From contig CAYRJC010000003.1 of assembly GCA_964424635.1 (NCBI GenBank), forward strand, positions 1-35,275: 35,275 nt of DNA, given 5' to 3'. Position 1 is the stretch's first letter. Every line of letters begins with the position of its first letter. Below the pieces are notes generated by a model. The model saw only the letters and a program-made list of their open reading frames with translations, did no database searches and was not told where the DNA came from. The position numbers and the translations under genes are program-made. This stretch comes from UBA920 sp964424635. Its GTDB lineage: Bacteria; Patescibacteriota; Doudnabacteria; UBA920. Shown here piece after piece: positions 17,183 to 25,817 of the stretch.

Positions 17183-17794
17183 ATGTATACACCAAAAGAA
17201 TTTGAAAGTATTAATGGAGTTGAAGGTCTTTCAGAAAAATTAATGAAAGAACATTATAAACTCTACGAAGGTTATATAAAAAAAGCTAACGAGATTACAG
17301 AAAAATTAAAAACTGTTGATCTTAGCACTGCGAATGCAACTCAATCAGAGCTTCGTGCCCTAAAACTGGGCTATTCATTTGCAGTAAATGCCATAAAAAG
17401 CCACGAATTATACTTTACCAACCTATCTGGTAACGGCAAACAACCACAAGGATGGCTTGCTAATAAAATCGAAGAAACTTTTGGATCTTACGAAAACTGG
17501 GTTTCAGACATGAAAGCAACTGGTATCGCCGCACGCGGATGGGTATGGTTCGCTTTTGATTGGCAAAATGGTAGTATCTTTAATTACTTAGGTGATAGTC
17601 ATGATGCATTTCCAATTTGGCACGCAACTCCATTGGTAGCCTTAGACGTTTACGAACATGCTTATATGATGGACTATGGTGTTGCACGTAGCGATTACAT
17701 AGACAGCTTCATGAAAAACTTAAACTGGGAACAGGTGGAAGAATTTGGATCTAAACTTTATATGGATAAGTGGGTACAAAATCCTGCTGAATAA
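17183..17794 (+). CDS. sodB: Superoxide dismutase, Fe/Mn type
   Basis: It converts superoxide to peroxide and oxygen. The four metal ligands are placed as in the family: His24 (KEHYKLY), His74 (IKSHELYF), Asp155 and His159 (LDVYEHAY). The usual tryptophan in DVWEHAY is tyrosine here. The 203 residues are normal. Iron versus manganese cannot be decided. No SD. The peroxiredoxin upstream would remove its product. The Nudix gene follows after three bases, so these two are co-transcribed. Confidence 0.95.
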   Translation: MYTPKEFESINGVEGLSEKLMKEHYKLYEGYIKKANEITEKLKTVDLSTANATQSELRALKLGYSFAVNAIKSHELYFTNLSGNGKQPQGWLANKIEETFGSYENWVSDMKATGIAARGWVWFAFDWQNGSIFNYLGDSHDAFPIWHATPLVALDVYEHAYMMDYGVARSDYIDSFMKNLNWEQVEEFGSKLYMDKWVQNPAE

Positions 17795-17797
17795 ATT

Positions 17798-18214
17798 ATG
17801 AGTCACGCAAATTTCAACGTTGGAATTAAGGCAATTATGCAAAATTCTGAAGGTAAAATATTAGCATTAGAAGCCCACATGAATGAACCAATGGCCGGAT
17901 ACTATGACATGCCTGGAGGAAGAATTGACGAAGATGAAGTAGGCACAGCCTTTTCCGATATACTAAAAAGAGAAATTAAAGAAGAGCTTGGAGATATAGA
18001 ATTTATCTTAGAACCAAATCCAGTAGCAGCAGTGAGCTGGCTTTGGCCAAACAATCAACCAATGACATTCATATACTTCAAATGTAAATTAATTAGCGGC
18101 GAACCACAAATTAGCGAAGAACACTTATCATATAAGTGGGTAGATATAACAGAAAAAGAATTGGATAAACATTTTACTACTTACCACAGAGCCGCATTAA
18201 AACAGATAAAATAA
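17798..18214 (+). CDS. Nudix hydrolase
   Basis: Nudix enzymes cleave nucleoside diphosphates linked to another group. The Nudix box is at about 40-66 (GGRIDEDE...REIKEELGD), with the catalytic RE..EE at 58-63. Between the first Glu and REIKEE there are three more residues than in the classic GX5EX7REUXEEXGU, a small insertion. Placement right behind superoxide dismutase suggests cleaning of oxidised nucleotides, but that is inference. The start follows the sodB stop by three bases with no SD, so translation is probably coupled. Confidence 0.88.
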   Translation: MSHANFNVGIKAIMQNSEGKILALEAHMNEPMAGYYDMPGGRIDEDEVGTAFSDILKREIKEELGDIEFILEPNPVAAVSWLWPNNQPMTFIYFKCKLISGEPQISEEHLSYKWVDITEKELDKHFTTYHRAALKQIK

Positions 18215-18240
18215 AAAAACCTCCGTTAGGAGGATTTTTT
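18213..18240. terminator. Bidirectional terminator between the Nudix gene and rplS
   Basis: CCTCC-GTTA-GGAGG flanked by A7 on the left and T6 on the right, so it works on both strands. Confidence 0.88.
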
Positions 18241-18245
18241 ATTTT

Positions 18246-18650
18246 TTAAGCTTTTACAGCCTCTCTCTTAACAGACTTCTTGTTCTTAGACATAGCTGTT
18301 TTTGACTTAGTAGTGTTCTTACGAACGCGAGGAGCATTATCACGAAGCTTGCGAACATAATACAACTTACTTTGACGAACTAAATCATCTTTTACTACTT
18401 CTATCTTAGAGATATTAGGAGAGTGAAGAGGATAAATACGCTCTACTCCAACTCCATTAGAAATCTTACGGACCATGAAAGTCGCATTAGCTCCAATTCC
18501 ACCCTTACGAGCGATTACCAAACCTTCAAAAATCTGAATACGTTCTTTACCACCTTCTTTAATTCTGTTGTGAACCTTAACAGTATAGCCAGTTTTGAAT
18601 TCTGGAATTTCTTTAAGTTGTTCAGCTTTTAAATTCTTTACGATTGCCAT
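18246..18650 (-). CDS. rplS: 50S ribosomal protein L19
   Basis: L19 sits at the interface between subunits. The core (1-112) has the family segments TGYTVKVHNRIKEG, IQIFEGLVIARK, FMVRKISNGVGVERIYPLHSP and KLYYVRKL. A lysine-rich tail of about 20 residues follows the usual end. It starts one base after rluD ends, without an SD. It is the last gene of the minus-strand cluster. Confidence 0.97.
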   Translation of the reverse strand: MAIVKNLKAEQLKEIPEFKTGYTVKVHNRIKEGGKERIQIFEGLVIARKGGIGANATFMVRKISNGVGVERIYPLHSPNISKIEVVKDDLVRQSKLYYVRKLRDNAPRVRKNTTKSKTAMSKNKKSVKREAVKA

Positions 18651-18651
18651 A

Positions 18652-19587
18652 TTATAATTGATTAACTTTTTGACTATTTAAATTAGTTAAAACTTCTTTT
18701 AAATCTGAAGGAAAATCACTTTCCGCTTCGATCCAAGATTGATCAGGTAATTGAACTTCAATTTTTTTAGCATGAAGAAACTGTCGATTGAGTAGCTTCA
18801 TTGCTTTCTTACCGCCGTATAGTTCATCCCCGACTAAAGGAAAACCTTGGGAAGAAAAATGAACGCGTATCTGATGCGTTCTACCTGTGTGTAATTTTAC
18901 AACAACAAGGGTATATTCGTCAAGCCCATCAGTAAGGTGCTCCAACACCCGATACTCAGTAAAAGCAGGCTTAGGAATACCCATATCACTCTTAACTATG
19001 GTATGTTTTCGGAAATCTTTTTTACTCTTTCCCATTGGCTGGTCAAAAACCCCAGTTGATTCTTTAATATTTCCCATTACTAACGCAATGTATTCCTTTT
19101 TAACTTTTCTGTCAGCAAAAGCATCTTTTAAATGCTCATACATTCCTTGAGTTAAAGCGATCAAAATAACTCCGGTCGTATCCTTATCCAAGCGATGCAC
19201 AATCCCATGACGCTCTTCTTCACCCACCAAATATATATCTTTGAAGTGGTACAACAATGCCTGAGCCAAAGAATCACCTTTAAACCCTGCGCCAGGATGC
19301 ACCACCAAACCAGCAGGCTTATCAATAATCAATAAATCATTATTATGATATAAAGTTTTTAATGGGATATTTTGCGGCTGCATCTTATCAGGTTCCGGGC
19401 TTGGGGTATAAACAATAACACTGTCTTTGCGAACAGCTCTATGAGGAAGAATATCTACTTCATTATTAACCATTACCAAACCAGCTTCAATATCCCGTTG
19501 AATTCTACTACGAGAAATTTCTGGTAATTGCTTAGCTAAAAATTTATCTAACCGAATTTTTAAATCTTCTACTATAAACTTTTCCAT
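18652..19587 (-). CDS. rluD: RluD-family 23S rRNA pseudouridine synthase
   Basis: It isomerises uridine to pseudouridine in 23S rRNA. An N-terminal S4 RNA-binding domain spans 1-60, followed by the catalytic domain with HRLDKDTTG at 131-139, Asp134 being the nucleophile. HTGRTHQIRVH further on is also conserved. The 311 residues are normal. The RluA/C/D subfamilies are hard to separate by eye; the S4 domain favours RluC or RluD over RluA. It lies between trmD and rplS, where CPR and Firmicutes gene orders vary. Confidence 0.9.
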   Translation of the reverse strand: MEKFIVEDLKIRLDKFLAKQLPEISRSRIQRDIEAGLVMVNNEVDILPHRAVRKDSVIVYTPSPEPDKMQPQNIPLKTLYHNNDLLIIDKPAGLVVHPGAGFKGDSLAQALLYHFKDIYLVGEEERHGIVHRLDKDTTGVILIALTQGMYEHLKDAFADRKVKKEYIALVMGNIKESTGVFDQPMGKSKKDFRKHTIVKSDMGIPKPAFTEYRVLEHLTDGLDEYTLVVVKLHTGRTHQIRVHFSSQGFPLVGDELYGGKKAMKLLNRQFLHAKKIEVQLPDQSWIEAESDFPSDLKEVLTNLNSQKVNQL

Positions 19588-19656
19588 GTTTGCGATATAA
19601 AAGGGTGCTATATTTTAATATAAAAATTTTGTCTTTTAAAAAATATTTTTTGCTTT

Positions 19657-20343
19657 TTATTTAATTAAATCTGGTCGACGTTTTTTAGTACGCTTTAAAC
19701 TTTCTGACTTTCTCCATTGATCTACATTTGCGTGATGGCCGGTTAGTAAGACTTTTGGTACTGGTAATTTTTTACCGGCAACTTCTAATACTTCTGGTTT
19801 TGTATATTGAGGGTATTCAAGTAACCCCAAGGAAGAAAAACTTTCTTCATCAGCGGACTCATCTTTTCCCAAAACTCCTGAAACCAAACGCAATACTGCT
19901 TCACTAATCACCAATGAAGGTAGTTCGCCTCCCATTAAAACATAATCCCCAATAGATAATTCTTCATCTACAAATTTTCTAACTCTTTCATCAAAACCCT
20001 CATAACGACCAGATACAAAAATTAACTCATTGTACTTTGTTAAGCGGCGTGCATGATTTTGATTAAAAACTTTCCCTTGGGGAGTAAGTAAAATCACTCG
20101 AGAATTTTTCTTTTTGCCGCGAGTTTTAGTTATAGCTTTTATTACAACATCAGGACGTAGCACCATACCTAAACCTCCACCATAAGGACGGTCATCGACA
20201 GTCTTTCTTTTATCAATTCCAAAGGAGCGCAAATCTACTGCTTTAAATTTAAGCAAACGCGCTTTTATAGCCCGAGCAATGATTCCAAAGCTGGTATACT
20301 GTTCTATAAAATTGGGGAACAGGGTTATGATAGTTATTTTCAT
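19657..20343 (-). CDS. trmD: tRNA (guanine-N1)-methyltransferase
   Basis: TrmD methylates G37 of tRNAs to prevent frameshifting. The trefoil-knot SAM site is visible: SGRYEGFDER, SIGDYVLMGGELP, and the C-terminal LLTGHHANVDQWR. PYGGGLGMVL near 52-61 is conserved. The 228 residues are normal. Together with khpA upstream and rplS downstream this is the classic rpsP-khpA-rimM-trmD-rplS cluster, but rimM is absent. No SD. Repeat copy 3 lies directly upstream. Confidence 0.96.
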   Translation of the reverse strand: MKITIITLFPNFIEQYTSFGIIARAIKARLLKFKAVDLRSFGIDKRKTVDDRPYGGGLGMVLRPDVVIKAITKTRGKKKNSRVILLTPQGKVFNQNHARRLTKYNELIFVSGRYEGFDERVRKFVDEELSIGDYVLMGGELPSLVISEAVLRLVSGVLGKDESADEESFSSLGLLEYPQYTKPEVLEVAGKKLPVPKVLLTGHHANVDQWRKSESLKRTKKRRPDLIK

Positions 20344-20353
20344 TTTATTATAC

Positions 20354-20447
20354 TGAAGAGGTGTTCGTTACGAAAACATCCGTTCACTACGATTTGCTTT
20401 CAGCAAATCTGGGTTCTCGAGAGTTTTCTTAATCAAACACCTCTTCA
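20354..20447. repeat. Structured repeat, copy 3
   Basis: The basal stem is TGAAGAGGTGTT (20354-20365) with its exact complement (20436-20447), unrelated in sequence to the stems of copies 1 and 2. The core is the same as in copy 2. It lies between trmD and khpA, both on the minus strand, with the core in the same plus orientation as the other copies. Confidence 0.85.
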
Positions 20448-20470
20448 CTAAATACACATAAATAATAACA

Positions 20471-20499
20471 CAAAACCCGCTCTAAATGTGCGGGTTTTG
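20471..20499 (-). terminator. Possible terminator after khpA
   Basis: CAAAACCCGC pairs with GCGGGTTTTG; only a weak U-rich tail follows, so it may be partial and let transcription reach trmD. Confidence 0.6.
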
Positions 20500-20514
20500 A
20501 TTTGTATTTTGAAA

Positions 20515-20928
20515 TTAAAGCTTGAAGTCATCCATATCAGCTTGCGCATCTTGGTTGCTTGCTTCAGATTCTGAACGATCATTGCCGTGATCACGACGAG
20601 GACCGCGATGAGAACCTTCTGGTTCGTAAATCTTCAAGTTAACACGAGCTTTATGCTTAGCACCAACCACACGAAGTAGTGTGCGAAGTGCTTTAGCAGT
20701 TTGGCCCATGCGTCCGATAACCTGTCCCATATCATTTGGGTTGATGTGTAAAGTAATCAGTACGCCCATTTCATCAACGCTACGTTCTGTTTTTACATCA
20801 TCTGGATTATCGACCAAAGCTTTTACGACAAATTCTACAAACGCTTGATCTTGTTCCATTGTATCTATGTAGTATTCTGCGAATAGTGGAAAACTGGCTT
20901 CGACCTTGCTTACACATTTAGCAGCCAT
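20515..20928 (-). CDS. khpA: KH-domain RNA-binding protein KhpA
   Basis: This is a single KH-domain RNA chaperone. The GXXG loop is GRMG at 72-75 (GQVIGRMGQTAKAL). Conventional KhpA is about 75-90 residues and would begin at Met24 (MEQDQAFVEFVVKAL). The longer frame adds 23 residues in front, and the tail beyond about 107 is charged and probably disordered. A TTGACA-N17-TATTAT promoter puts the transcript start about nine bases before the first ATG, so the long form can be made from the full mRNA. Neither ATG has an SD. It belongs to the rpsP/trmD cluster. Confidence 0.92.
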   Translation of the reverse strand: MAAKCVSKVEASFPLFAEYYIDTMEQDQAFVEFVVKALVDNPDDVKTERSVDEMGVLITLHINPNDMGQVIGRMGQTAKALRTLLRVVGAKHKARVNLKIYEPEGSHRGPRRDHGNDRSESEASNQDAQADMDDFKL

Positions 20929-20943
20929 CTATTGCTTAAATTT

Positions 20944-20972
20944 ATAATAGCAAAAAATGGACTTATTGTCAA
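20944..20972 (-). promoter_or_regulatory. Promoter of khpA
   Basis: TTGACA (20967-20972), 17-bp spacer, TATTAT (20944-20949) on the minus strand. The leader is about nine bases. Confidence 0.85.
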
Positions 20973-20981
20973 TTTGTCAAT

Positions 20982-21008
20982 AAAAAATCCGCCTGATTTT
21001 ACAGGCGG
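20982..21008 (-). terminator. Intrinsic terminator after the surface-protein gene
   Basis: On the minus strand CCGCCTG-TAAAAT-CAGGCGG is followed by a U run (20982-20988). It ends about ten bases before the khpA -35 box. Confidence 0.88.
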
Positions 21009-21050
21009 AAAATAATTAATACAAAAATATTTCGATAAAACTAAGCGTAA

Positions 21051-23672
21051 CTAAGGAGCGGTTTCGTTTCTAGATGGAGCGCTGCCACTAGAAAATAGAT
21101 ACGGTGGAGTTCTAACAATCACTGGACCTCTTGATGGAGACAGAGTGGAATCTTGATCAGAATATATAGTTGCAATATTCCAGAAACGATATAAGAAACC
21201 TTCGCTGCTTTCTGGAGGAGTTAAAGTACCAGATATAGTCAAACTACAAACCCCTGATGGAGCTAAGTCACTAAGGCTATATGGACCCGCACCAGAACCC
21301 CTAACCGTACAACCTGATGATGTTTCTAATGCTAAGTTAGCTACATTATGAGCATCTGTTTCTTCTACTCTCAAACCAGTTAAAGATTGATTACCGGTAT
21401 TACAAATGTTAATTTTGAAATATACCCGACTACCAGATTTGAAAATTCCATTATTCGGCAAAGAGAACACATCAGAATTACCATTACATCTAGAAGCAGT
21501 GCTATTAGTGTTATTATTAACTCTGATCAAATCTTTATCTGATTGAAGTAAAACAGGAGCACACGGAAGTAAAGTTCCTAATACAGCATTAGAATTAGAT
21601 GAAGGAGTGGATCCATTATAAGCTAGTACCATGTACCAATATCCGCTTTGACTAGGACTAGGATCTATAAAGCTAGTTGTAGAAGATGACAAAGAACCAG
21701 AAATATTATTAGTCCAAGGACCAGAAGAAGAGTTTGATCTAAATACTCTAAACTCAGTAACTGCTGGAGGAGTAGATCCAGGAGTCCAATTTATTGATAC
21801 TTGGTTACATGTAGAATTATAAGCAGTTACAACTGGAGAAGTTGGAGGAACAGGTGGTTGAGCAGTTACGTTTACAGTAACACTACAAGTAGCAGAATCT
21901 GCTCCGTTAGTAGGAGTAGCTGTAAACTCTAATGCATAAGATCCAACCGTTGCTGTAGCTCCAGCAGAAATAGAAGCTACGGTTGTTGCATTTGGAGTTT
22001 GGGGATTATTGTATAAATAAGAAACACTTGGATACACTGTATTCTTAGATCCAGAAGAAAACTCATGACTTATCTGAACCTGTGACCCATCCCAGTCAGA
22101 AGCAACAGTGGAGATACTGACTGTTTTTCTAGAACCACCAGCGCTAACATTGATAGGAGTTGGACCGCAATTTAGAGATATTGTTGGATCAGGAGGAACA
22201 CTAATATTAATAGTTACCGAATCAGAAACTGGAGTAGTACCAGAAGCCCCAGAACAAGTAATACCATAAGTTATAGAACTAGTTGGGGGGTTTGTTAGAG
22301 TGCCTGTGGAGACCCCATCAGGTTCACTAGTTTCTACAGTATAACCAGGAATTGAAGGAGATAGAGAACACGAGGAAGCAAAAGATGACGACCAGTATAA
22401 TAAAGCATTTGATCCAGATGCTATAGAACAAGGTCCCTCAACCGGACTATTGTCGCTGGTTCCCTGACATTTAATATTTACCCTAGGTTCTTCTGGTGGT
22501 TCATCCGCAGAACCAACTCGAACCTCTACAGTATCTTCTGCTTGAGTACCAAATTCAGTTAAACAAGTTAATTTAAATATATAAATTGTACTTTGCTCAA
22601 GACTAGAGATTGTTTCAGTCTTAATACCGTCTGAAGGATTAGCTGTACTCTTAGAACCAGACCACTGTGCTATAGTTCCCTCTGAGCTATCATCCATAGA
22701 AGCCTCACAAGATACGACATTTTGAGTATTCCATTTTAACTGACCCCTACTACTATTAGAAGGGCTTGGACTTGTAGGACCATCAGAATTATTAAATTTT
22801 AAATTAACTTCTGGATATAATGGAATGACTTGTAAAGTAGCAGGACAAGTTTTAGTAACGGTTCCATCAGTCCCAGAGAATACCAAATCATATGACCCAG
22901 GCGTTAAACCCTGATAGACCACATTCATTGATCCAGTATAATTAGGGGAAGACAAGCTAGTAGAAACCGGATTAGCAACTATATTTGAAGGGTTAGATTG
23001 TAAAGTAGTAACAACGGATTTGGCATATCCTTCCGACATATTTATTACCGAAGCTGTATATGGAGTAGTGATTCCAGGGGTATTAGACTGAGTAACAATT
23101 CTTGTGGGAGTACAGCTTAGATCAAAATTTGGAGGACCACCTTGTACAGTAATATTTAAAGTAATTTCGGCAGACTCACTACCATCAAAGTAAGGAGGGT
23201 TATTATAAGGAGGTGGAGAATTCGGTGATGTAGCCGTACATTCATTTTCAACTCTTTGGGCATTATAAACTGCATCTTCGGTTAATTCCGGAGCATTAAA
23301 CAAACCAGTCATTCCAGGGGTAGGATTAGGATTCCAAGAATGCTCTTCATGACCATAACTCCCTGAAGTATAATAAAAACCTTCTGTAAATGAAGGGGTT
23401 CCAACACCATCAATATCATAACGAAGCTGGTGTCCATATGGGACTTCAAGATCAACAACAAGAGATGGTTCACCTCCAAGACTAGAACCATCAGCTATAA
23501 AAGGCGACCCAGGTAGCGGCTGACCTGAAGTAACATCAAAAACCTCTAACGATATACTGATCCCAGAACAAAAAGCATTAGCCTTAACGGATTGTAGGTT
23601 TGCACCCCAGAAACTAGAAATAACCAATAAAAGACAGGTTATTAATAAAAACTTTTGTTTTAAATTTTGCAT
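21051..23672 (-). CDS. Large secreted surface protein with beta-sandwich repeats
   Basis: The N-terminus is a signal peptide (basic QNLKQK, hydrophobic 9-25, likely cleavage after the KANA near 30-33). The rest of the 873 residues is low-complexity Ser/Thr/Pro/Asn-rich with repeated strand-forming modules, many with paired cysteines (CEAS...LTC, CSIAS...CSLS...ITCSG, LSCTPTR...TCPAT). A fibronectin type III-like module is likely near 620-720 (SINWTPGSTPPAVTEFRVFRS) and a DUF11-like module near the C-terminus (VYFKINICNTGNQSLTGL). It is probably an adhesin or cell-surface structural protein. No sortase motif or C-terminal membrane helix is evident, so anchoring is unknown. It starts two bases after the 165-aa anchored protein and is co-transcribed with it. 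Confidence 0.85.
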   Translation of the reverse strand: MQNLKQKFLLITCLLLVISSFWGANLQSVKANAFCSGISISLEVFDVTSGQPLPGSPFIADGSSLGGEPSLVVDLEVPYGHQLRYDIDGVGTPSFTEGFYYTSGSYGHEEHSWNPNPTPGMTGLFNAPELTEDAVYNAQRVENECTATSPNSPPPYNNPPYFDGSESAEITLNITVQGGPPNFDLSCTPTRIVTQSNTPGITTPYTASVINMSEGYAKSVVTTLQSNPSNIVANPVSTSLSSPNYTGSMNVVYQGLTPGSYDLVFSGTDGTVTKTCPATLQVIPLYPEVNLKFNNSDGPTSPSPSNSSRGQLKWNTQNVVSCEASMDDSSEGTIAQWSGSKSTANPSDGIKTETISSLEQSTIYIFKLTCLTEFGTQAEDTVEVRVGSADEPPEEPRVNIKCQGTSDNSPVEGPCSIASGSNALLYWSSSFASSCSLSPSIPGYTVETSEPDGVSTGTLTNPPTSSITYGITCSGASGTTPVSDSVTINISVPPDPTISLNCGPTPINVSAGGSRKTVSISTVASDWDGSQVQISHEFSSGSKNTVYPSVSYLYNNPQTPNATTVASISAGATATVGSYALEFTATPTNGADSATCSVTVNVTAQPPVPPTSPVVTAYNSTCNQVSINWTPGSTPPAVTEFRVFRSNSSSGPWTNNISGSLSSSTTSFIDPSPSQSGYWYMVLAYNGSTPSSNSNAVLGTLLPCAPVLLQSDKDLIRVNNNTNSTASRCNGNSDVFSLPNNGIFKSGSRVYFKINICNTGNQSLTGLRVEETDAHNVANLALETSSGCTVRGSGAGPYSLSDLAPSGVCSLTISGTLTPPESSEGFLYRFWNIATIYSDQDSTLSPSRGPVIVRTPPYLFSSGSAPSRNETAP

Positions 23673-23674
23673 GA

Positions 23675-24172
23675 TTATTTTTTATTTTGAACCAATATAA
23701 CTTCTAGTTCGGTAATAGATTTATCAGTAGAACTTTGAGTAGCCAGGATAGTCAACGTGTCATTCTTCTTTTTTAACAAAACCGGAGATTGTTTACCATT
23801 ACCAGTATTAAGCCACTCTAAATTCTCAAAAAACCTGGTATATTTATCCAAAGCTTCTACTGTAGATAACTTAGTAGTAAATTTTTTAGTTGATTGAATC
23901 CTCCCATCAGAGGTAGTTGCTTGATAATTCTGTAATATAGTACTGCCGGCTTCTATTGGAAAATCTTTTGGGAATCCAGGAAGGGCTTCTGTTTTAGATA
24001 ACTCTTTAGTTTCTAACTTAAAATCAGCTGTATTATTTTTATTATTTAAAGATTTATTACTTTTATTAAAATATGAGAACCAAAAAAATCCCGCCACTAA
24101 AAGCGAAATTATAATAATGATTATCAAAAAATAAATTCTTTTATTTTTTGTAAAGTTACTTTGATTTTCCAT
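23675..24172 (-). CDS. Membrane-anchored protein, 165 aa, paralog of the 159-aa protein
   Basis: An N-terminal helix at 13-33 anchors an external domain of about 100 residues. The external part aligns with the 159-aa protein at 25881-26360: FPKDFPIEAG / FPVDIPVEGD, LQNYQATTSDGR / IQNFNATELDGR, YTRFFENLEW / YTKYLKDNNW, LTILATQ / LQITAAI, and LEVILV / ITLNL. The two are therefore duplicates of one unnamed domain. Function is unknown. It has its own TTGCAA-N17-TATACT promoter and leads into the surface-protein gene. No SD. Confidence 0.8.
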   Translation of the reverse strand: MENQSNFTKNKRIYFLIIIIIISLLVAGFFWFSYFNKSNKSLNNKNNTADFKLETKELSKTEALPGFPKDFPIEAGSTILQNYQATTSDGRIQSTKKFTTKLSTVEALDKYTRFFENLEWLNTGNGKQSPVLLKKKNDTLTILATQSSTDKSITELEVILVQNKK

Positions 24173-24203
24173 TTTTATTTCTTTTGCGATCTTTTACTAA
24201 ATT

Positions 24204-24232
24204 AGTATAGCATAAAATTTATATTTTTGCAA
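24204..24232 (-). promoter_or_regulatory. Promoter of the 165-aa gene
   Basis: TTGCAA (24227-24232), 17-bp spacer, TATACT (24204-24209) on the minus strand. The -35 box directly abuts the U run of the preceding terminator. Confidence 0.8.
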
Positions 24233-24233
24233 C

Positions 24234-24261
24234 AAAAAAGCAAGACAATTTTGTCTTGCTT
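24234..24261 (-). terminator. Intrinsic terminator after the metzincin gene
   Basis: AAGCAAGACAA pairs with TTGTCTTGCTT (24238-24248 with 24251-24261); six U follow on the minus strand. Confidence 0.88.
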
Positions 24262-24285
24262 AAAATGAAGGAGGTAAAAGTTAAA

Positions 24286-25767
24286 TTACTGAGGATAGTT
24301 ATTCCCCAAATTAATATTGACCCACATACCTCTAATAGTTGGGAGGTCAGGACTGACTGTAACTCCATACAAATTACTAGTCCAATTACTAACTCCATTT
24401 ACTGCAGGGGCATCCTTACAACAACTAGTTGTTGGAGTTGCATCCTGCAAAACTGAAGAATTACTGCCGAGGCTTAAATTCAAATCTACTATTCTAATAG
24501 AAGCTCCTTTAGCATAAGCCTGGGTATCAGTTCCAAACTGGTCAAAAAGACCATAGTTCATTCTACGTTCAATAACCAAAGCCTTGCCTGTAAGTAATCC
24601 ATTTATATCTCGCAGCAAAATTATCACGGCAACAGGAGGACTATTTGGTCCAATCCCTCTAGTATTAATCGTTGGTGTCTGTATAAACACCCGGTATTGA
24701 CCTCGGTTTTGAATGGTAGGATATAACTGAGCTATTACAATCCAACCAAACCTTAAACGATTAATAACATTATTCATGATAACCTTACCAGAACCCAAGG
24801 TATCACCGTCATCTTTTTTATCAATAATTGCACCACCTTCGGTTTGCTGTCCATTACTATGAGCAGCTTGACCAAGCGTGTGTTCAATTTCATGAACTAA
24901 AGCTATCGAAAAACCATCTAAAGATTCCTGAGTGCCTGAAGAAGGCAATTGCATAAACACATAAGTTACTCCATTGCGATCCCCGAAACTTCCGACTGTA
25001 GCAGCGGCTGTCAGATTACAACCCGGGATAGGTGCAAAAAGCAATGCCCGAATTTGATAAGAAGTCTTACCAAAGCCTTGAGCTTCTGCCATATTATCAG
25101 CTTCAATTCTCCAGGCGTTACCCATATAGGTTGTGCAGTCAGTTGGACTAGCACTTAAGCTAAGCCATGGAGTAACATCCCCACTAGGATCATTTGATCC
25201 TTTCAAGGTAAATTGATTAAATGAATTTGCTTCAAAAAATTGTCTGGCAGACTTGGTATTGTTTCCGGTATACACCCAATCTTTAATTTGATTCTGATTA
25301 TAAGGAGTAGATGGAGCAGAAGCAAAATTAACTAACATCGTTAGCACATTTCGCGGTCCGGTTGTCGGCGGCGGCAAAGTAAAAGGTCCTCCAGCAAAAA
25401 CATTATTTTCAACCGGCGACTCTACTACCTTACCTACATTAGAAACATAAAATAAATCTTCAGTGCCTTGTCCATAGAAAGTTACCTCTTTATTAACCAG
25501 AGGTAAAAAATCTATTTTCCCTTGTTTCCCTTGTGACAAGTAAGTATGACGAAAATTCATTCCGTCAAAATTTTGAACAAAATATTTCGTATATGTCGGC
25601 GACTCTTTAGTCGCTTCAACAATTTCCATCCGAAGCACGCCTTGCAGCGCAACTTCAGTAACATCAATATTAGAGCTAGAATTCGCTTCAGCAAAAAAAC
25701 CGAATTGAAAAAAGACTCCAACCAACAAAGCTACCACTAACGGCAGCAAAAATTTAACTTTTAACAT
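24286..25767 (-). CDS. Secreted metzincin metalloprotease
   Basis: A signal peptide (hydrophobic 6-26, cleavage near 28) is followed by a pro-region or N-terminal domain and a protease domain. The zinc site is HEIEHTLGQAAH at 292-303, an exact HExxHxxGxxH metzincin motif with Glu293 as base, and a Met-turn candidate lies at VIMNN near 329-333. The layout resembles gametolysin-like (M11) peptidases, though that assignment is inference. Cysteines near 211 and 250 and a C-terminal CC pair could form disulfides. At 493 residues a further C-terminal beta domain is likely. AGGAGG (minus) precedes the ATG. It lies between two paralogous anchored proteins. Confidence 0.88.
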   Translation of the reverse strand: MLKVKFLLPLVVALLVGVFFQFGFFAEANSSSNIDVTEVALQGVLRMEIVEATKESPTYTKYFVQNFDGMNFRHTYLSQGKQGKIDFLPLVNKEVTFYGQGTEDLFYVSNVGKVVESPVENNVFAGGPFTLPPPTTGPRNVLTMLVNFASAPSTPYNQNQIKDWVYTGNNTKSARQFFEANSFNQFTLKGSNDPSGDVTPWLSLSASPTDCTTYMGNAWRIEADNMAEAQGFGKTSYQIRALLFAPIPGCNLTAAATVGSFGDRNGVTYVFMQLPSSGTQESLDGFSIALVHEIEHTLGQAAHSNGQQTEGGAIIDKKDDGDTLGSGKVIMNNVINRLRFGWIVIAQLYPTIQNRGQYRVFIQTPTINTRGIGPNSPPVAVIILLRDINGLLTGKALVIERRMNYGLFDQFGTDTQAYAKGASIRIVDLNLSLGSNSSVLQDATPTTSCCKDAPAVNGVSNWTSNLYGVTVSPDLPTIRGMWVNINLGNNYPQ

Positions 25768-25817
25768 CTTTTTTACCTCCTGTGTAAATTATTAAAGTTC
25801 AGCTTATTTCTAAGCCC

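Noticed and set aside
11177..20447. Structured repeat as a simple intrinsic terminator or CRISPR repeat
   Set aside because: No U run follows on either strand, copies are thousands of bases apart with no spacers, and orientation ignores gene direction.
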